Assembly: GCA_039583875.1 (NCBI GenBank)
Contig: CM077165.1
Span: forward strand, 76,620,757 to 76,684,756
DNA from: Platanthera guangdongensis
Lineage: Eukaryota; Streptophyta; Magnoliopsida; Asparagales; Orchidaceae
Direction: 5' to 3'
Length of the DNA stretch: 64,000 nt
The notes under the pieces: generated by a model
Database searches by the model: none
What the model saw: only the letters and a program-made list of their open reading frames with translations
Told to the model about the DNA's origin: nothing
Made by a program: the position numbers and the translations under genes
Part shown: positions 1-10,088 of the stretch, in pieces
Layout of the letters: each line of letters starts with the position of its first letter
Numbering within the stretch: the first letter of the stretch is position 1

Positions 1-106
1 TCCTCATCATAAAGCCAGTGAACAGCTCCATGCCTTCCAGCCCTTCCACGAAGACTTCCGACAAGAACGAGTGCGCAGCACCTGTATCGAACAGTGTATA
101 GGCGGG
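1..106 (-). pseudogene. Element A aspartic protease, N-terminal fragment
   Basis: On the minus strand from 106 to 1 the frame reads PAYTLFDTGAAHSFLS and continues open to the window edge. The DTGA core is the catalytic motif of retroviral-type aspartic proteases, which cut the Gag-Pol polyprotein during particle maturation. In plant Ty3/gypsy elements the same string follows gag by a few dozen residues. No stop is seen in this short piece. It is listed as a pseudogene because the gag upstream carries stops and the rest of pol is not visible. The frame is separated from the gag tail by about 130 AT-rich bases (107-236). Confidence 0.85.
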
Positions 107-236
107 CTTGAGCTAATGAAGACTATGCCTGGGGTAGTTTAAAGTCTTAGAAACCTAATTATGGTTTTCTTTCCTAGTTTATCAGTTCTACATTCATAAC
201 TCTAATTATCTAAGAAAGAGAAAACTTAAAATTAAC
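107..236 (-). other. AT-rich, stop-containing segment between gag and protease of A; possible intron
   Basis: On the minus strand the gag tail reads through to an in-frame CCA followed by GTTAAT (donor-like, 236-231). The protease frame resumes after a CAAG acceptor-like end at 110-107, with a second AG a few bases upstream that also keeps frame. The 130 bases between are AT-rich and hold stops. Removing them would join gag and protease in phase 0. It could equally be decayed coding sequence or a small insertion; no other copy is available here for comparison. Confidence 0.4.
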
Positions 237-1306
237 TGGTGTACCTATGATCATTTTCTCCGGATTCGGTTGTTGAGTAAGATCCAGTGCATACACTTGC
301 TCCCCTTCTTGCATGTGATCTCTGCCCTGGTGTCCACGACCTCGGCCACGTCCTTAGCATCCAAAATACTGAGCTGGTGGGGCAATCGGTAGTGCTGGTG
401 GTGGTGCCCCCCTAATGGGACAGTTCCTCCGAATATGCCCCACCTGATGACAGTTGAAGCACTCTGGCGGGGGATATGCCATACCCCCGGGTCTCTGCAC
501 CTCCTGCATCTGGGGTGGCTGAGGGGCCACTACTACTGGTTCCCTCTGCTCCTGTCTCACCTCCTGATGAGGATGGTCTTCTCCTCTTCTCACATCTGTG
601 ATGCGGCCCCATCGCTGATCATTTTGGCTCCCCTGCCCTGATTCTCAGTTGGCCGCTTCCGGCCTCGGGTAGTATGCCAATCTGCCTCGATCCTTTTCGC
701 CATCCCCAATATCCAAGCAATAGGCCCGTTGGACACGAACAGTAGAACCTCCCTCAGATCCTCTCACATGCCCTTATAGAACCTCTTAGTGTAACCTGCC
801 TCATCCAGCTCGTCTCTGGCCGACTGTGGAACAAAATGCTCTAATAGAGTAGCCCTGAATTCCACCTAAGCTGTCTCAGCAACCTCTCTATCAGCAAACG
901 TCGTGTCCAGCGATGTCTTCCACCTTCTCTTGGCATGGGACTCCAAGCAAGAGACTACCAAGGGCACCATCTCCTCCCACGGGCACCATATCCCAGTCAA
1001 CATCTCATACATGATGTCCAGCCACTCCTCCGTCCGAACGGTTGACTCTGTACCCAAGTAGCATGGGGGAGAAAGTCGTCGAAAAATACTCAGCCAGTTG
1101 GCCCCCGTGTTTGGCTGCGGAGCCTGAACCTGTTGTGCCCTAAAAGACTCCAAGATAGCTGTCAGAGTCTGCCCCATCTCTGACTGTAGAAACGGAGTGG
1201 GACCGGGGGAGGTGGTGCAACATTCGGAGTCTACTGGACTAAGCCCTATGGTGTAGGCTGTGCTGGGGGCTGCGTAACAAAAGCCAATTGTAAATAATCG
1301 ATTCAA
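237..1306 (-). pseudogene. Element A Gag polyprotein (Ty3/gypsy), degenerate
   Basis: Minus-strand gag. The segment 1306-866 (about 146 codons) carries the retrotransposon-gag core, with wording such as TEEWLDIMYEML and SHAKRRW. After a stop at 868-866 the homology continues in broken frames. A CCHC zinc knuckle CFNCHQVGHIRRNCP lies near 460-417, in a stretch open from 593 to 354, followed by a Gly/Arg-rich tail (GRGRGRGHQGRDH) down to about 240. Gag forms the virus-like particle and the knuckle binds element RNA. Several stops between the core and the knuckle show it is no longer functional. The true start lies upstream of 1306, close to the primer site. Confidence 0.8.
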
Positions 1307-1444
1307 TCCTAATTAACAATGGACAATTTACATGTGATCCCACTTATGGGCAGACCACTGATTCCGCTGCTTAGTTTTTCCCCAAACTAAACTCGCTCAG
1401 GGGTTACCTAGGGGTTGTGGACTGCTACTTTTCGATCGAGGTTC

Positions 1445-1456
1445 GCTATGATACCA
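1445..1456 (-). other. Primer-binding site of A (initiator-Met tRNA)
   Basis: On the minus strand the bases directly inside the LTR read TGGTATCATAGC after a two-base spacer. This differs by one base from TGGTATCAGAGC, the complement of the 3' end of plant initiator-Met tRNA. It marks the LTR inner boundary at 1459. Confidence 0.85.
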
Positions 1457-2129
1457 CTTGTAAGACCCCCTTTTTTTAACACTGGGGTCTTAGGCCCAGA
1501 ACTGCCGCTTTGCGGTGACACCTTCAGGCCCTAGAAGGTCATCACTACAAAACACCGATCCTACCAGCCAAATCAATCACAACTATAGCAAAATAATAAA
1601 TCAAGACCACAAAAATCACATATATATAGTAAATAATCTCCACGAAGGGAGTGTCCACAGATGTAATAAAAGTACTAAAAACATGGGCTCATGCCCAGTA
1701 CATCAAGTCCTCACTACATATCTCTCAACGCGGAAGCAAAACTAATATAACTACTAGCAATCAGGACTCACTATCCCTGCCGTCTGAACTCCGTTACTAG
1801 ACTGCCCGATCTCCAAGCGTGCTGACCTCCGGGGCTACTCCTCCATGCTGGGCTCCATGGTCCCCTAAAATGATGTTGTTCGAAAACCTTTAGTCTAAAA
1901 TACTAAGCCCTATCATCCCCCGCCCCTTCCCCCATGGCTCCTAGGCACCGAGCGGGGAGAAGGAAATGAGAGGACATGAAAGTGGAGAAAAGCAAATAAA
2001 CATATGGCGGTGGAACTAATCTAGCAGTTCTATAGTATATATGACAGTAAATAATGTATGAAAAACTGAACAAGAAAGTAACCTTAACTTATATGAAAAC
2101 ACATAAGCGAAGGGATCTTTTGCAGGGCT

Positions 2130-2310
2130 CCTATCGTATAAAAAGTCCCATACCAATTGATACGATAGGGTGTCGCTTTTCTATCAAGAATATATTTATA
2201 ATACTAAATGAAAACCTTAACTTATAAGAACGCTCGCATGAAGTTATAAACCAAAGGGTCGTTTTGCAGGGCCTATTGTATAAAGCGTCCCATACCACTT
2301 ATACAATAGG
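2130..2310. repeat. Two related stem-loops with a compensatory base change (LTR of A)
   Basis: The two halves of an imperfect duplication (about 2085-2175 and 2210-2312) each hold a hairpin. The first has arms CCTATCGTAT (2130-2139) and ATACGATAGG (2160-2169). The second has arms CCTATTGTATAA (2272-2283) and TTATACAATAGG (2299-2310). The arms differ at one pair, C-G against T-A, so pairing is kept. Both loops contain GTCCCATACCA, and the sequence before each arm (TTTTGCAGGG) is also shared. Confidence 0.75.
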
Positions 2311-5300
2311 TATCAGGGTTATGTGCAATGGTTATGCTATGAAATACAATTATTCCATGATATGATCATGCAAGTGAAACACACCCACCCAACTCTGTGT
2401 ACATAGATCTTTAGTTCCCCTTTTTGGAGCCGAACCTCCCAGGATACCTCCGTAGTGGAAAACAGAAGCAGTGAGTTGGGCCTCGGCCACCTCTAAATCG
2501 GTAATTACACTACCAGTCAGACCTATCGTACTCCTTAACTCGGGTGCACTAAGTGAAGCTCCTGTGTACTCTTGCCGGCTGGCGAACCGGACTTTATTTG
2601 TCCATTTGCTAAACCACACAAGCCGAGTCAACGTATTGGCGTCGGTGCATCGACCCTCCAATACCAAAGACCCACCACCTTATACCTTATGCACATGCAA
2701 CCTTATGTATCCGCTACCGAGCCAAAGCTTCCCGGACCATCCCGTCTGTCATAAACAACAACTTAGCCAAAGCTCGTCGGGCCAACCTGCCCATTACAAA
2801 CCATTACCGAGCCAAAGCTCGCCGGGCTAACCTACCCATCACCAAAAGCGATTGGGCCCACTGCCCGAGTGACCCAACCTATCTCCCTGAGACATCCAGG
2901 TGTGTGAAGGTGAAACCCTAGATTTACTAGTTACTCTTGCATTCCAGTTTTCCCTATAATTTAGGTTTAGCCCAAGACTGCCCAAGGTATTCCCCGCGAA
3001 GGGCTCTCGAGGGCACTAGGAGCTACGATGGGCTGAAGCCCAAGGCTCCCTTTCACAAAGCACTTATTATTGGTTAATACCCAACACTTAGTCCATTAAA
3101 TGTTTTATTGGATCTAACCCTAGTGTAATTGACATTTTCTCTCCTACGGGGAAGACGATATTTCGTCGACCCCGAGCATACTTAACACTAGTCAATCCAA
3201 TACTCTACTCATCCCAACTTCCAGCGATGAACTCATTTCTATTCATCCAACCCAGCAAACAACTAACCCAACTCATGTGCCTAAATTCATACACCAACTT
3301 AATTCCTGCAGTTTTACTAAATGCAGACCACTTAAGCTATATAATATGTAACATGGGAGGTACTCAAAATAATCATCCAGTTTCCCTATAATAATTATTA
3401 GAGGGCTGTCATGACCTCTTTAGCCTAAATCCAGAATTTCATAATTTTCCTATTTATCTGATATTTTATTTAATTATTCTAGTTATCCAAAAATCCCTAG
3501 TTCGAATATGAAGTACCAATTTCAAACAAGCAAATAATCCACTAAATTTATGATAAATACAATATGAATTTATAACTTAAAATCCAAATCTCCCAATTTT
3601 TAAGCAAGGTTTAAGCCCCTAATTCTATTTTTTAAATATATCACACAATAAATCATTTTAAGAGATAAGTACAACAAGAATACTTCCAAAACTTCAGAGA
3701 AAATTCAAGGATGATTGTAAAGACATATAAATGCTCTATGTGAAGTTTCATAATTTATTAGAAAGTAATGAGCTCGAAGCAATTTATTGAATAATTTTCT
3801 AAGTTAATGAGCTTGTGAAGTAGGTACTGCAAAAATGTATTCAAAAATTCTCATAAAATTCCTACATGATCAATAAGGTCTAAAACTCCCTCTGCCAAAT
3901 TTTCATGACCTTCCAAAGGGCAGTGGGATCATAATGACCAAATAATTAATTAGTGCAATCTCATGAGTTACAAAGAAAGTGCTAAGAATATTGATCCAAA
4001 GTTCCCGATTAAATTACCAAAGGTTAAATATATCATTATGACCACACTACCCAAATTTCATTATTGTTCAAGGAGTTTTACTAACCTATTCTAGCACTAT
4101 AATGTTTGTTCCCTAAACTAGGGTTGGGGTTTTGTGGGGCCTACCCTTTCCCAAATCCCCTAATATTTTTACCAGATGGCTTTAGTTACCCTACTACCCT
4201 CCCTACCAAATTTCAAGTCCAGTCAAGGTCTTTTGGCCCCATGCCCTTCACAAGGAACAAAAGCCCTTCCTTAGGGTTTGGTCTTAGATCTTAGGGCAAA
4301 CCTATTCTAATCTACCCCATCTTCCATGGGGAGGTGCTAAAATCCATGCCAAGCCATTGGCCCCAATTTCAACCTCTGTTGAGGTGATTTGGCCACTCAA
4401 AAACCAAAGTGCACTTTTTGACCAAAATACCCTTTTTAAGGCAAGGCTAGTATTGGCATGATTTCAACTCAAACCAACTCCAAATGAGATGAAATTTTAA
4501 CTAGAGCTTTATAATGATCCCAATCTCCACTCACCAAAATTTGGGTGAGTTTGGAGGTCATTTGTTCCCTATATTAATTTACCCTAGGGAAATTAAATAA
4601 TTCCAAAAACAATGGAAAATTGTCCCCAAAAATTCTCATTTTTGGGCAAAACTAGATATGATCTAGGGTGACTCCCTGTCCAAATTTCAAGTCATTTGGA
4701 CCAGATATGAAGGGTGGGCATCCATTTTGATTTTTGCCTAGCCCTAGGTATAAACCCCACCAAAATGGGTGCCCTGGTCAAACCAGGCAACCAAATTGGT
4801 TCAAACCAATTTTACAATATAGTAGACCCATAGGGCTACAAATCTTGTGTTATCCATTTTCTCCTACAGAGCAGCTAACTATTTTTAGTAATTTAAAACT
4901 TAAAATAGTAATAATGTGACAGAATTGAAATAATCACAATAATTAAAACCTATAGTTTAAAATCATTACATCACGAATCTTGGCGCAGCTTTGGACGGCA
5001 TCCAGTTGTCTTTCACCTCCAGCCGACGGTCCCAATTCAACCCGCCTGGAGCCATTTCCAACTGCTGCCATCGGCCATCCGGCCACCTCCCTAGCCTGCC
5101 ACGGCCACCACCACCTCCATTGAGGTGGTGGCTGTCGCCAGGCGGAGGCACAGCCACCGGAGCGCCTTATTCCGCGAACCTGACAAGTGCATTTTTGCGA
5201 AAAAACATGGAGAGAAGCTCTCCCGATCGGGCTCATTTGAGCCCGAACCTTGGCCCTAAGGATTGTTATGAATTACCCATGGAAGGAGTGGAGGAGGACC

Positions 5301-5892
5301 TGTGTGGGTGGCTGAAGCCTTGCCGATCGCCGGATTGTCATGGTGGTGGTGCTGGTGGTCGGATTTCTGCAAATTCACAGTAGACCTCCTTGGCTCCTTC
5401 AGGTAATGTATGGAACTGAATCCCTGGAGTCCAGTGAAGCTCTTATGAAGGAGAGTTGGGGGTGTCAGGTGGGTGTAGGCTGCATTGTCATTAATGGCCC
5501 CTTAGTAAAATTTCAGCCATGGTGGGTGGGGGATGAAGCATGGATCAAACTAGTCAAAGTCCAGCTGGTTTAAATGGGACTGTACTCCCCTTGTCCTAGT
5601 GAATTGAATGGGGGGGTTGGGGAAGGGGAAGGATGAGCCCCAAAGTCTTCCCCCATTACTCCCTTCTCTTCCTCGCTCTTTCATGTGAAGCTTTTTCTCT
5701 CTCCTACTCACCAAGCCTGAAATTTGACTCCTACCTAACCCCATGGCAGCCCACATGTTCATTTCATCCAATAATACAAGGTTACCCCAAGTGAATTGGG
5801 CTTGAGTTTGAGTTAGCCCATTTGGGCTAGCTTGACCTAAACATTGACTAGGGTTGACCTTGGACAATTTGGTATTTGAGGTTGCCCCTAAT

Positions 5893-6530
5893 GGGTCCTT
5901 GGTGACTCATTGGCCTCGCCTATGGTCTAGGTGGGATGACTTGGCCCTTTGGAGATCACTTGACCCTTAATCATGGCACTTTGACCACTTTAGGGCTAGA
6001 GTTGACTTGGGTCAACTTAGCCTTTTTGGTTGACCTCAATGGGTCCTTGGTGACCCATTGGCCTCTCACTAGGGTTAGGAAGGTATGTGTGGGGTCCACT
6101 TGGCTAAGGGAACTTTAATTGGCACTATATAGGTCAGTTTGACCCATTTAAGGTTAGGGATGACTTAGTCATCTTAGCCTCTTGGATTGACCCCAATGAG
6201 TACTAGGTGACCCATTGACCTCAATCTAGGGTTACGAGGACATGAGTGGGATCCACTTGGCTAAGGGAAGGTCAGTTGACCCTAGGTCAGGTTGACCCAT
6301 TTAGGGTTAGAGGTGACTTTCGTCAACTTAACCACTTTGACTGCCCTCCATGAGTCCTTAGTGACCCATTGACCCCACTTTAGGTCTAGGAAGGCCCTGA
6401 TAGGGTTAGTTAGGCTTTGCTAGGTCACACTGCCCTTAGTTAGGGCACCTTTCTCAATTTAGGACTAGAGTGGTTCTAGGTCAACTTGGCCACCCTGGGT
6501 CGACTTCAATGGACCCTTAGGGCTCTAATG
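5893..6530. repeat. Degenerate tandem repeat, period about 154 bp (LTR of A)
   Basis: A phrase like GGGTCCTTGGTGACCCATTG recurs at about 5893, 6041, 6198, 6352 and, more weakly, 6510, giving spacings of 148, 157, 154 and 158. Other shared pieces between copies are GGTCAACTTAGCC, AGGGTTAGGAAGG and CCACTTGGCTAAGGGAA. It lies at the 5' end of the LTR in element orientation, so in U3. Confidence 0.75.
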
Positions 6531-6751
6531 TACCTTATAATGGGTCGATGAGACCATGGTGGGGTCTTGAAGTCTTGGTGAAGCCCCATGGTCATCTTAA
6601 GCTAGAGTTCAAAAATTTACTATTTGTAGACCATACTGGTCTCACCTACATTCCTAGGCTCACTTGGCCCTCTTGGGCTTCCTAGGGTTTTGTCATGACC
6701 TAGTCATGACAAAACAACTCCTATTAGTCTAGTTGTTTGAGGGATGTTACA

Positions 6752-6898
6752 AGACTATTAGAGATGACAAAGAATGAGGTGCTCTTGCCACCATGGATAA
6801 AAGAGCATAAAATATAATTGTCATTGTAATAGACAATTCGACTTTTTAGAATCTAGTGCACTGTAAAACATCCAAGAAGATGTGGGACACCCTCATAG
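6752..6898 (+). pseudogene. Element C Gag, fragment upstream of insertion B
   Basis: Reads as SIRE-type copia gag (UBN2-like region), including KNEVLLPPWIKEH and, just before the insertion, KKMWDTLIV. It contains stops. The frame continues at 15238 in YMEGIKEVRDD once element B and one CATAG copy are removed, which shows that B split this gene. On the left it is cut by the LTR of A at 6751. Gag forms the intracellular particle. Confidence 0.8.
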
Positions 6899-7229
6899 TG
6901 TTGGGTATTGTATCCACAATTACCTGGATTTGAGGAAGCCACCTGTCAAGCTAAGATGAATTCACAATGTTTTTGATGAAATCTATTAAGTTGTGCTTGC
7001 AGTTATTCCACGCTAAGTACACACCAATGTCAGGGTGCAGTAGGTCAATATACACGGGTCTGCGCGACGTACTCCCTCATTGCGCAGATCAGTGTATTGG
7101 CCTACGTATACTCTCTCTATTGGAGTGTACTTATTTTCAAGTACAGTGCTGTGATAATGCAAGAGCAGACAAGGAGCTAGGATGGGTCAAAGAGCAGCTC
7201 ATGGGTGGAAAGAGGAAACATCGCCTAAG

Positions 7230-7450
7230 TAAAAATCGACGAGAATCACTAAGTGATTCTCGCCGAATCGGAGAGAATCACTAGTGATTCTCGTCGATTC
7301 GTCGAGAATCACTAGTTGATTCTCGCCGATTCTCTCCGGCTAAATCAGAGCGTGCAAATCTGTCGCTAAGTCAAAATCATCGAGAATCACTGGCTGATTC
7401 TCGCCGATTCGACGAGAATCACCTTCGATTCTCGCCGATTCTCGCCGATT
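7230..7450. repeat. Cluster of GAGAATC / GATTCTC palindromes in B's U3
   Basis: Many copies of CGAGAATCAC and its complement, often as direct palindromes; GAGAATCACTAGTGATTCTC at 7273-7292 is a perfect 20-base palindrome. TCGCCGATTCTC and TCGTCGATTC link the copies. The cluster lies about 120 bp upstream of the TATA-like box at 7568. The same cluster occurs at about 14027-14245 in the 3' LTR and 62340-62570 in E. Confidence 0.85.
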
Positions 7451-7567
7451 TTGACTTAGGCGAATTTCTGGAACCCGCTGGACCGGACTCAGCCGCTGGC
7501 GCTGTTTTGAACCGGGCTTGGGGTTTCTTTTGGTGGGACCCACAATGGTCATCGTGAAGACCTAATG

Positions 7568-7575
7568 TATAAATT
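7568..7575 (+). promoter_or_regulatory. Candidate TATA box of B's 5' LTR
   Basis: TATAAATT in 5' LTR; the 3' LTR has TATAAATA at the same place (14365-14372). It sits just downstream of the palindrome cluster, where U3 meets R in plant LTRs. The transcription start itself cannot be placed from sequence. A second AT box, ACTATAAAT (8290s and 15090s), lies closer to the LTR end. Confidence 0.5.
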
Positions 7576-8378
7576 CATCTGTATTTTTGAACAGTAAAAA
7601 AAAAGAAGATAGAAAAACAAAAGCCGAGCCGCCGACGTGACCTAGATCGCGGAAATCCTGCTCCGCCGCCGTCGCCACTTGTGCCAGTTGATCGCCGATT
7701 TCTTCCAGATCTCCTGGCGATAGAAGCTCAGCCAAGCACAGCGTCTCACGCGTCTAACCAGAGATCCTTTGTCTCTTAATTCGTTGATCGGTAAAACCTT
7801 CCCCTTCCGAATCGATCGAGACGATCGATCCTAGTGTGACCTTTGGTAGATCTTGCTAGCTTTGCTACGAAGATTGAATCTCCAAAGAACAGCCGCAGCA
7901 CGCCATTGTCGCCGCCGATCCCGAGAACCAAGCCGCCGCCCTTCTTGCCGCCGCTGGTTTCGGGGAGATTCTCTCCAAGTGAGATCTAGGGTTGTGGACT
8001 CTTCGTTGACTTCAAGAACACGTCGTCGAACGAAGATGGACACCTTATTCTCCATAAGTAGTTTGTATTTCTAATACATTCCAATTTCTATTTTGTTGTA
8101 AAGGAACATTGGTTCCTAGTTGTAAGGGTTGGGTGCAACCCGTGTTGTGGGAGTGGTGACTCCTACGTGTGGAAGGGTTCCTTCCGTTAGTGCAAGGATT
8201 GGATTTCAATCATGTTGGTGAAGTGACCGAGTCGTCCCTGGTTGGGAGATAGGTCGACGGGGGAAAGTGGATGTACCCAAATCGGGGAACCACTATAAAT
8301 TACTTGTGTCCTTTCTGTGCTGTGTTGTTTTGTCTTCTTGTGCAGGTACAATTTTAATTCCGCAAAAACACTGCAAGA

Positions 8379-8408
8379 CACCTATTCCCCCCCCCCCCCC
8401 CATAGGTG
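8379..8408 (+). repeat. Hairpin with poly-C loop at the LTR end
   Basis: CACCTAT (8379-8385), then T and 15 consecutive C (8387-8401), then ATAGGTG (8402-8408): a perfect 7-bp stem around a homopolymer. The same structure appears in the 3' LTR with 13 C (15185-15197) and in E on the other strand with 11 G (53206-53216). The LTR ends 28 bases later. Confidence 0.85.
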
Positions 8409-8438
8409 AAGGTAGTTGACACTAAGTGGACTTTCAAG

Positions 8439-8450
8439 TGGTATCAGAGC
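8439..8450 (+). other. Primer-binding site of B (initiator-Met tRNA)
   Basis: TGGTATCAGAGC, two bases after the LTR end, is an exact complement of the 3' end of plant initiator-Met tRNA, used to prime minus-strand synthesis. Confidence 0.95.
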
Positions 8451-8582
8451 CAGGTTGCTCATCAAAAAGGTTCACACCTTGAGTAGAATCCTGCCACCAG
8501 TGTCAAAACCACGGAGCTGGATCATGGGATCTCTCCACTAAGACTTCCCACGTGCACAAAGGAGTATTATCCCATCTGGAAG

Positions 8583-10088
8583 ATGAGAGTGTCCTATCAC
8601 TTGGAGGCTATCGATCCTCGAGCATCTCTCATCTTGGAAGAGGGTCCATTCATTCCTATGAAGACCTCCGGCTCTGGAAAGGATATCCAAATTCCCAAGT
8701 GTATTACTGAGATGTCGGAGACTGAACTCTCATTATTTAATCTGGACAAGATAATTCGTCAGATCATCATGGATGTCTGGTCTGGACCTTCTCGATCTAG
8801 ATTGGAAAAGTGTGGGATGGCCAACTCTATGTGGGTAACCATCTCAGATCTCATGGAGGGATCAGAGAAAGCAGAGATCTGCTGTCAGCAAGAGGATGAA
8901 GCCTATGTGGGGGTCCTCGCCTCTGAAGATGAAGGCAAGGATAAATCGGACAGCATCAGGGCTCCGGTGTCCTTGTCAGAGACTGAAGAAGAAATTGAGG
9001 AAAGCAGTTCTGATGAAGCTGAAACAACGGTCTCTGGCGATAGTAACAGTAACTCTGAAGAGCAGGTAACTTCTTCATCTTGCCCCTTTTCTCTTGAAGT
9101 TCCTGAAGACAGGAATTGTTACCCTTCAGAAAATCCTGATTCCCTGAAGAGAGCCCTTCAGAAAAGCAACATACTTGTTGAGGAGCAAGCTCAGGAGATT
9201 GCTTGGCTGAAGATCTTGTTGGTTCTCCAATTGGCATCCAACAAGGTTAAGGACTCTAAAATCTCAGATCTAGAGAGTAGTCTAGAGAATGAGAAAAGGA
9301 TAGTATCCAACTTTTCCAAGGTTGATGCTATCAAGTGAAAGGAAGAAAATGGGTGGATCTCCCGAATTATCAATTCATGGAGAAATGGGGAAATGGTATT
9401 CAGACCCCTCACTCCAGGCAGGACGAGTACTCATCATGCCTTTAGGTATGATCACAGGAATAACCGTGATCACTACAAGGGTGATCTGCCCTCATGTGGA
9501 TACACCCATAGTGCAAGGGCTGTCATGGCCACCCATGAGAGAATACCTAAAGCTCATTAGGAACCCTTTATATTCTCGGCCACTGCCCCAACTCGGCATG
9601 AATCTGCTGGTATCAGCTCTCAGAGCGCTTCTCAACACCCTAGGACACAGGAAAGGGAGGTTAGAAGTCATGCAGTTAGTTCTCGTAGGGCCTCTGGAAG
9701 GGTGCTGACTGAAAGGAGGGAACCACCTCCCAGGCCTCATGACGCTCGCTACATGCATTCCTTCCACCCTTCCAAGTGTCACGGTGGAAGAGGCAATTTT
9801 GTGAGCAGATTCGGCTATATCCCGTTTAGACCTAGGACCATGACTACCTCAGTCACTGGATCATGTCAGAAACGGAGGTACAACATTCACACGTGTTGGT
9901 GCTGTGGCAAGGTGGGACACTTTGCCATAGACTGTTTGCACAACCCCTCTGTGTCAAGGGCAAGGGCTTATCCACATCTTCTGGGCAGAGGTAGTCTTCC
10001 TGACAGGATTTCTGAGGGAAGGCATTCGAGTTTTTATGCTAACAAGAACCTAGGACCCAATACATATTGGGTTCCTAAGGTAAGGTAA
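8583..10088 (+). pseudogene. Element B Gag, internally deleted, two in-frame stops
   Basis: One frame runs from an ATG at 8583 to 10088 (502 codons) and is broken only by TGA at 9336-9338 and TAG at 9558-9560. The start resembles SIRE-type gag (YHLEAIDPRA, EGPFIPMKT). The central UBN2 core is missing: MWVTISDLMEGSEKAE passes almost directly into the acidic EDEAYVGVLASEDEG segment. A CCHC knuckle CWCCGKVGHFAIDC lies at about 9895-9936 and the end is NTYWVPK, the usual gag/protease junction of this lineage. No protease follows. The codons before 8583 (YYPIWK) also fit the family, so the original start was probably upstream. Gag packages element RNA; with the core deleted it may act only with Gag from another copy. 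Confidence 0.8.

Larger units (their letters stand above)
1..6751 (-). mobile_element. Element A: Ty3/gypsy retrotransposon, 5' part (gag, protease start, 5' LTR)
   Basis: Reading on the minus strand from 6751 downward there is a 5' LTR (6751-1459), a two-base gap, an initiator-Met primer site (1456-1445), a gag with CCHC knuckle, and the start of an aspartic protease that leaves the window at base 1. The LTR opens TGTAACATCCC and closes TCTTACA. Beyond 6751 the sequence is gag-coding DNA of copia element C, so A is inserted in C. The other end of A and its second target-site copy lie outside the window; the right flank is AGACT. The protease and gag wording suggest the chromovirus (Tekay/Del-like) side of Ty3/gypsy, which is inference. 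Confidence 0.85.
1459..6751 (-). repeat. 5' LTR of element A (about 5.3 kb)
   Basis: On the minus strand the segment starts TGTAACATCCCTC at 6751 and ends TCTTACA at 1459, next to the primer site. That gives 5293 bases, very long for an LTR. It holds no convincing gene: the open frames at 4100-5400 are short, overlap on both strands and show no domain. Structured parts are a pair of related hairpins (2130-2310) and a degenerate tandem repeat of about 154 bases (5893-6530). The remainder (2870-5880) is plain AT-rich sequence with no motif I recognise. A smaller insertion hidden inside the LTR cannot be excluded, because the second LTR is outside the window. Confidence 0.75.
6899..8436 (+). repeat. 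5' LTR of element B
   Basis: Starts TGTTGGGTATTG and ends GACTTTCA, 1538 bases, repeated at 13696-15232 and, reversed and split by F, at 53171-62891. It contains a cluster of GAGAATC/GATTCTC palindromes (7230-7450), a TATA-like TATAAATT at 7568-7575 and, near the end, a hairpin with a poly-C loop (8379-8408). By eye the two LTRs of B differ at a few percent of sites. Confidence 0.95.

Noticed and set aside
4943..5383. Overlapping frames of 97-130 codons in the LTR of A
   Set aside because: Present on both strands, Pro/Gly-rich, without domain or repeat in a second LTR copy in view; treated as chance frames of a GC-rich patch.
7853..8074. Arg-rich frames on both strands, repeated at 14651-14872
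   Set aside because: They are part of B's LTR; no conserved domain, and the frames differ between the LTR copies.
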